64,000 nt of DNA from assembly GCA_902785925.1 (NCBI GenBank), contig CADAAI010000001.1, forward strand, positions 1 to 64,000. The letters run 5' to 3'. The DNA comes from an uncultured Bacteroidales bacterium (GTDB lineage: Bacteria > Bacteroidota > Bacteroidia > Bacteroidales > Muribaculaceae). Position 1 is the first letter of the stretch. Each line of letters starts with the position of its first letter. A program made the translations under genes and the position numbers. Below the pieces are notes generated by a model. The model ran no database searches. It worked only from the letters and a program-made list of their open reading frames with translations, and was not told the origin of the DNA. Of the stretch, positions 63,177 through 64,000 are shown piece by piece.

Positions 63177-64000
63177 ATGATGAAAACAAAAAAACTTTTA
63201 CTATTATCACTAGTAATGACAGCAATGACAATGAGTGCTGGCAATCTCAACAAGGCTGTTGACCGCAGCAACCTTGACTTGAGCACCAAGCCAGGCGAGA
63301 ATTTTTATCAGTATGCCTGTGGTGGTTGGATGAAAGCAAATCCTCTCGACCCTCAGTATGCAAGGTTTGGCACATTCGACGGTCTTGCCGAGAACAATCG
63401 CGAGCAGCTCAAGGACCTTATCTTGAACTTGGGCACTAACAATCCAAAAGGCAGTCTGGCTCAGAAAGTTAGCGACCTTTATCTTCAGGGCATGGACAGC
63501 ACCTTGCGCAACCAGCAAGGCACACGCCCCGTGGAAATGATGCTAGCACAGATCTATCAAATGCCTCGCAATAGCTTCGAAGCAATGATGGCCGACCTGC
63601 ACACAGGAATCGCTGCTCCATTCTTCGACAGTGGTGTAATGGCCGACTTGATGAACAGTGACCAGAATTTGCTATACCTCACCGCTGGAGGTCTTGGAAT
63701 GGGCGACCGTGACTACTACCTCGAGAACGATGAGAACACAGTTAAGGTTCGCAACGCTTATCTGTCGTACATCGAGAAGCTTTTCACCCTGTCGGGACGC
63801 AAGGCAAAGGATGCCAAGAAGATTGCCAAGAACATCCTTGCTATTGAAACTGAGCTTGCCAAGGTGGCTATGACCCGCGAGGAGAGCCGTGACTACAGCA
63901 AGCAGTACAATATCCGCACTGTTGCTCAGCTCAAGGCCGACTATCCAAACTTTGATTGGGAAAGCTATTTCAATCTGCTTTTCCCCGCCTCAATCAAGGT
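63177..64000 (+). CDS. M13-family (neprilysin/PepO-like) metallopeptidase, 5' part
   Basis: The frame opens at ATG 63177 (a second ATG follows at once) and runs off the window end after 274 codons. It has a signal peptide (MMKTKKLLLLSLVMTAMTMSAG), then the M13 N-terminal signature AVDRSNLDLSTKPGENFYQYACGGW, read in two parts, and the family's later GLGMGDRDYYLE. The catalytic HExxH domain lies beyond the edge. Members are secreted or surface zinc endopeptidases that cleave peptides. Confidence 0.9.
   Translation, partial: MMKTKKLLLLSLVMTAMTMSAGNLNKAVDRSNLDLSTKPGENFYQYACGGWMKANPLDPQYARFGTFDGLAENNREQLKDLILNLGTNNPKGSLAQKVSDLYLQGMDSTLRNQQGTRPVEMMLAQIYQMPRNSFEAMMADLHTGIAAPFFDSGVMADLMNSDQNLLYLTAGGLGMGDRDYYLENDENTVKVRNAYLSYIEKLFTLSGRKAKDAKKIAKNILAIETELAKVAMTREESRDYSKQYNIRTVAQLKADYPNFDWESYFNLLFPASIK

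Noticed and set aside
1..64000. tRNA, rRNA, tmRNA or other housekeeping RNA genes
   Set aside because: Intergenic regions were read for cloverleaf arms and known conserved stretches; none was found. A covariance-model scan would settle this.

Overview
The window looks like a chromosomal segment of a gut-type Bacteroidales, probably a Muribaculaceae relative. The signs are: many genes preceded by the Bacteroidetes -7 box (TAnnTTTG, sometimes with TTTG about 19-21 bp upstream) and few Shine-Dalgarno sequences; Bacteroidetes-restricted families (DUF4494, DUF3127, DUF5686, DHHW proteins, OmpA-type porins, a KGGRF small membrane protein); and secreted proteins ending in dockerin-like repeats. Family placement below order level is inference. 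No rRNA, tRNA, CRISPR array, prophage or intact insertion sequence was seen.

Layout. 0.2-3.2 kb: a lipoprotein, a CPBP-like membrane protein without catalytic residues, and a two-component system. 3.4-8.6 kb: a large adhesin-like secreted protein with a type IX-like C-terminal signal, then a secreted M6 metalloprotease with a dockerin-like tail. 8.8-13.8 kb: ClpB, then an AT-rich two-gene glycosyltransferase module bounded by two identical 37-bp terminators. 13.8-21.6 kb: a secreted dockerin-tailed protein, four tandem paralogous outer-membrane beta-barrels, a TolB-like propeller and a dockerin-tailed cell-wall amidase. 21.7-30.9 kb: a DUF3127 protein with an SSB-like acidic tail, RsfS-FtsH, a small secreted protein, PepD, an unannotated 56-aa membrane protein with an OmpH/Skp lipoprotein, HflX and an OmpA protein. 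31-37 kb: a PHP phosphatase / LptFG permease / RibBA operon, and a secreted papain-like candidate overlapping an acyl-ACP thioesterase. 37.3-39 kb: a DUF3784 gene broken by one in-frame stop, YigZ, and a non-coding repeat. 39-48 kb: DUF4494, YggS, an MFS transporter, transketolase, a second OmpA protein, a MATE transporter and a MalY-like C-S lyase. 48-52 kb: an MBOAT acyltransferase with two DHHW proteins, a likely exopolysaccharide O-acylation set. 52-58 kb: debranching enzyme, GT4 glycosyltransferase, GH57 enzyme and a YqiA-like esterase, a storage-glucan operon. 57.9-62.5 kb: RlmD, a DUF5686 outer-membrane protein and a SanA-like protein. 63.2 kb to the end: an M13 metallopeptidase cut by the window edge.

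The least explained signals are: (i) three secreted proteins of unrelated function sharing one dockerin-like C-terminal module with no cohesin in sight; (ii) a 250-315 bp non-coding repeat present twice in inverted orientation, each time between divergently transcribed genes; (iii) the glycosyltransferase module between identical terminators; (iv) the single-nonsense DUF3784 gene; and (v) a GH57 enzyme with Asn at the usual catalytic-acid position and a histone-H1-like Lys/Ala/Pro tail. All family assignments are from reading sequence, without database searches.
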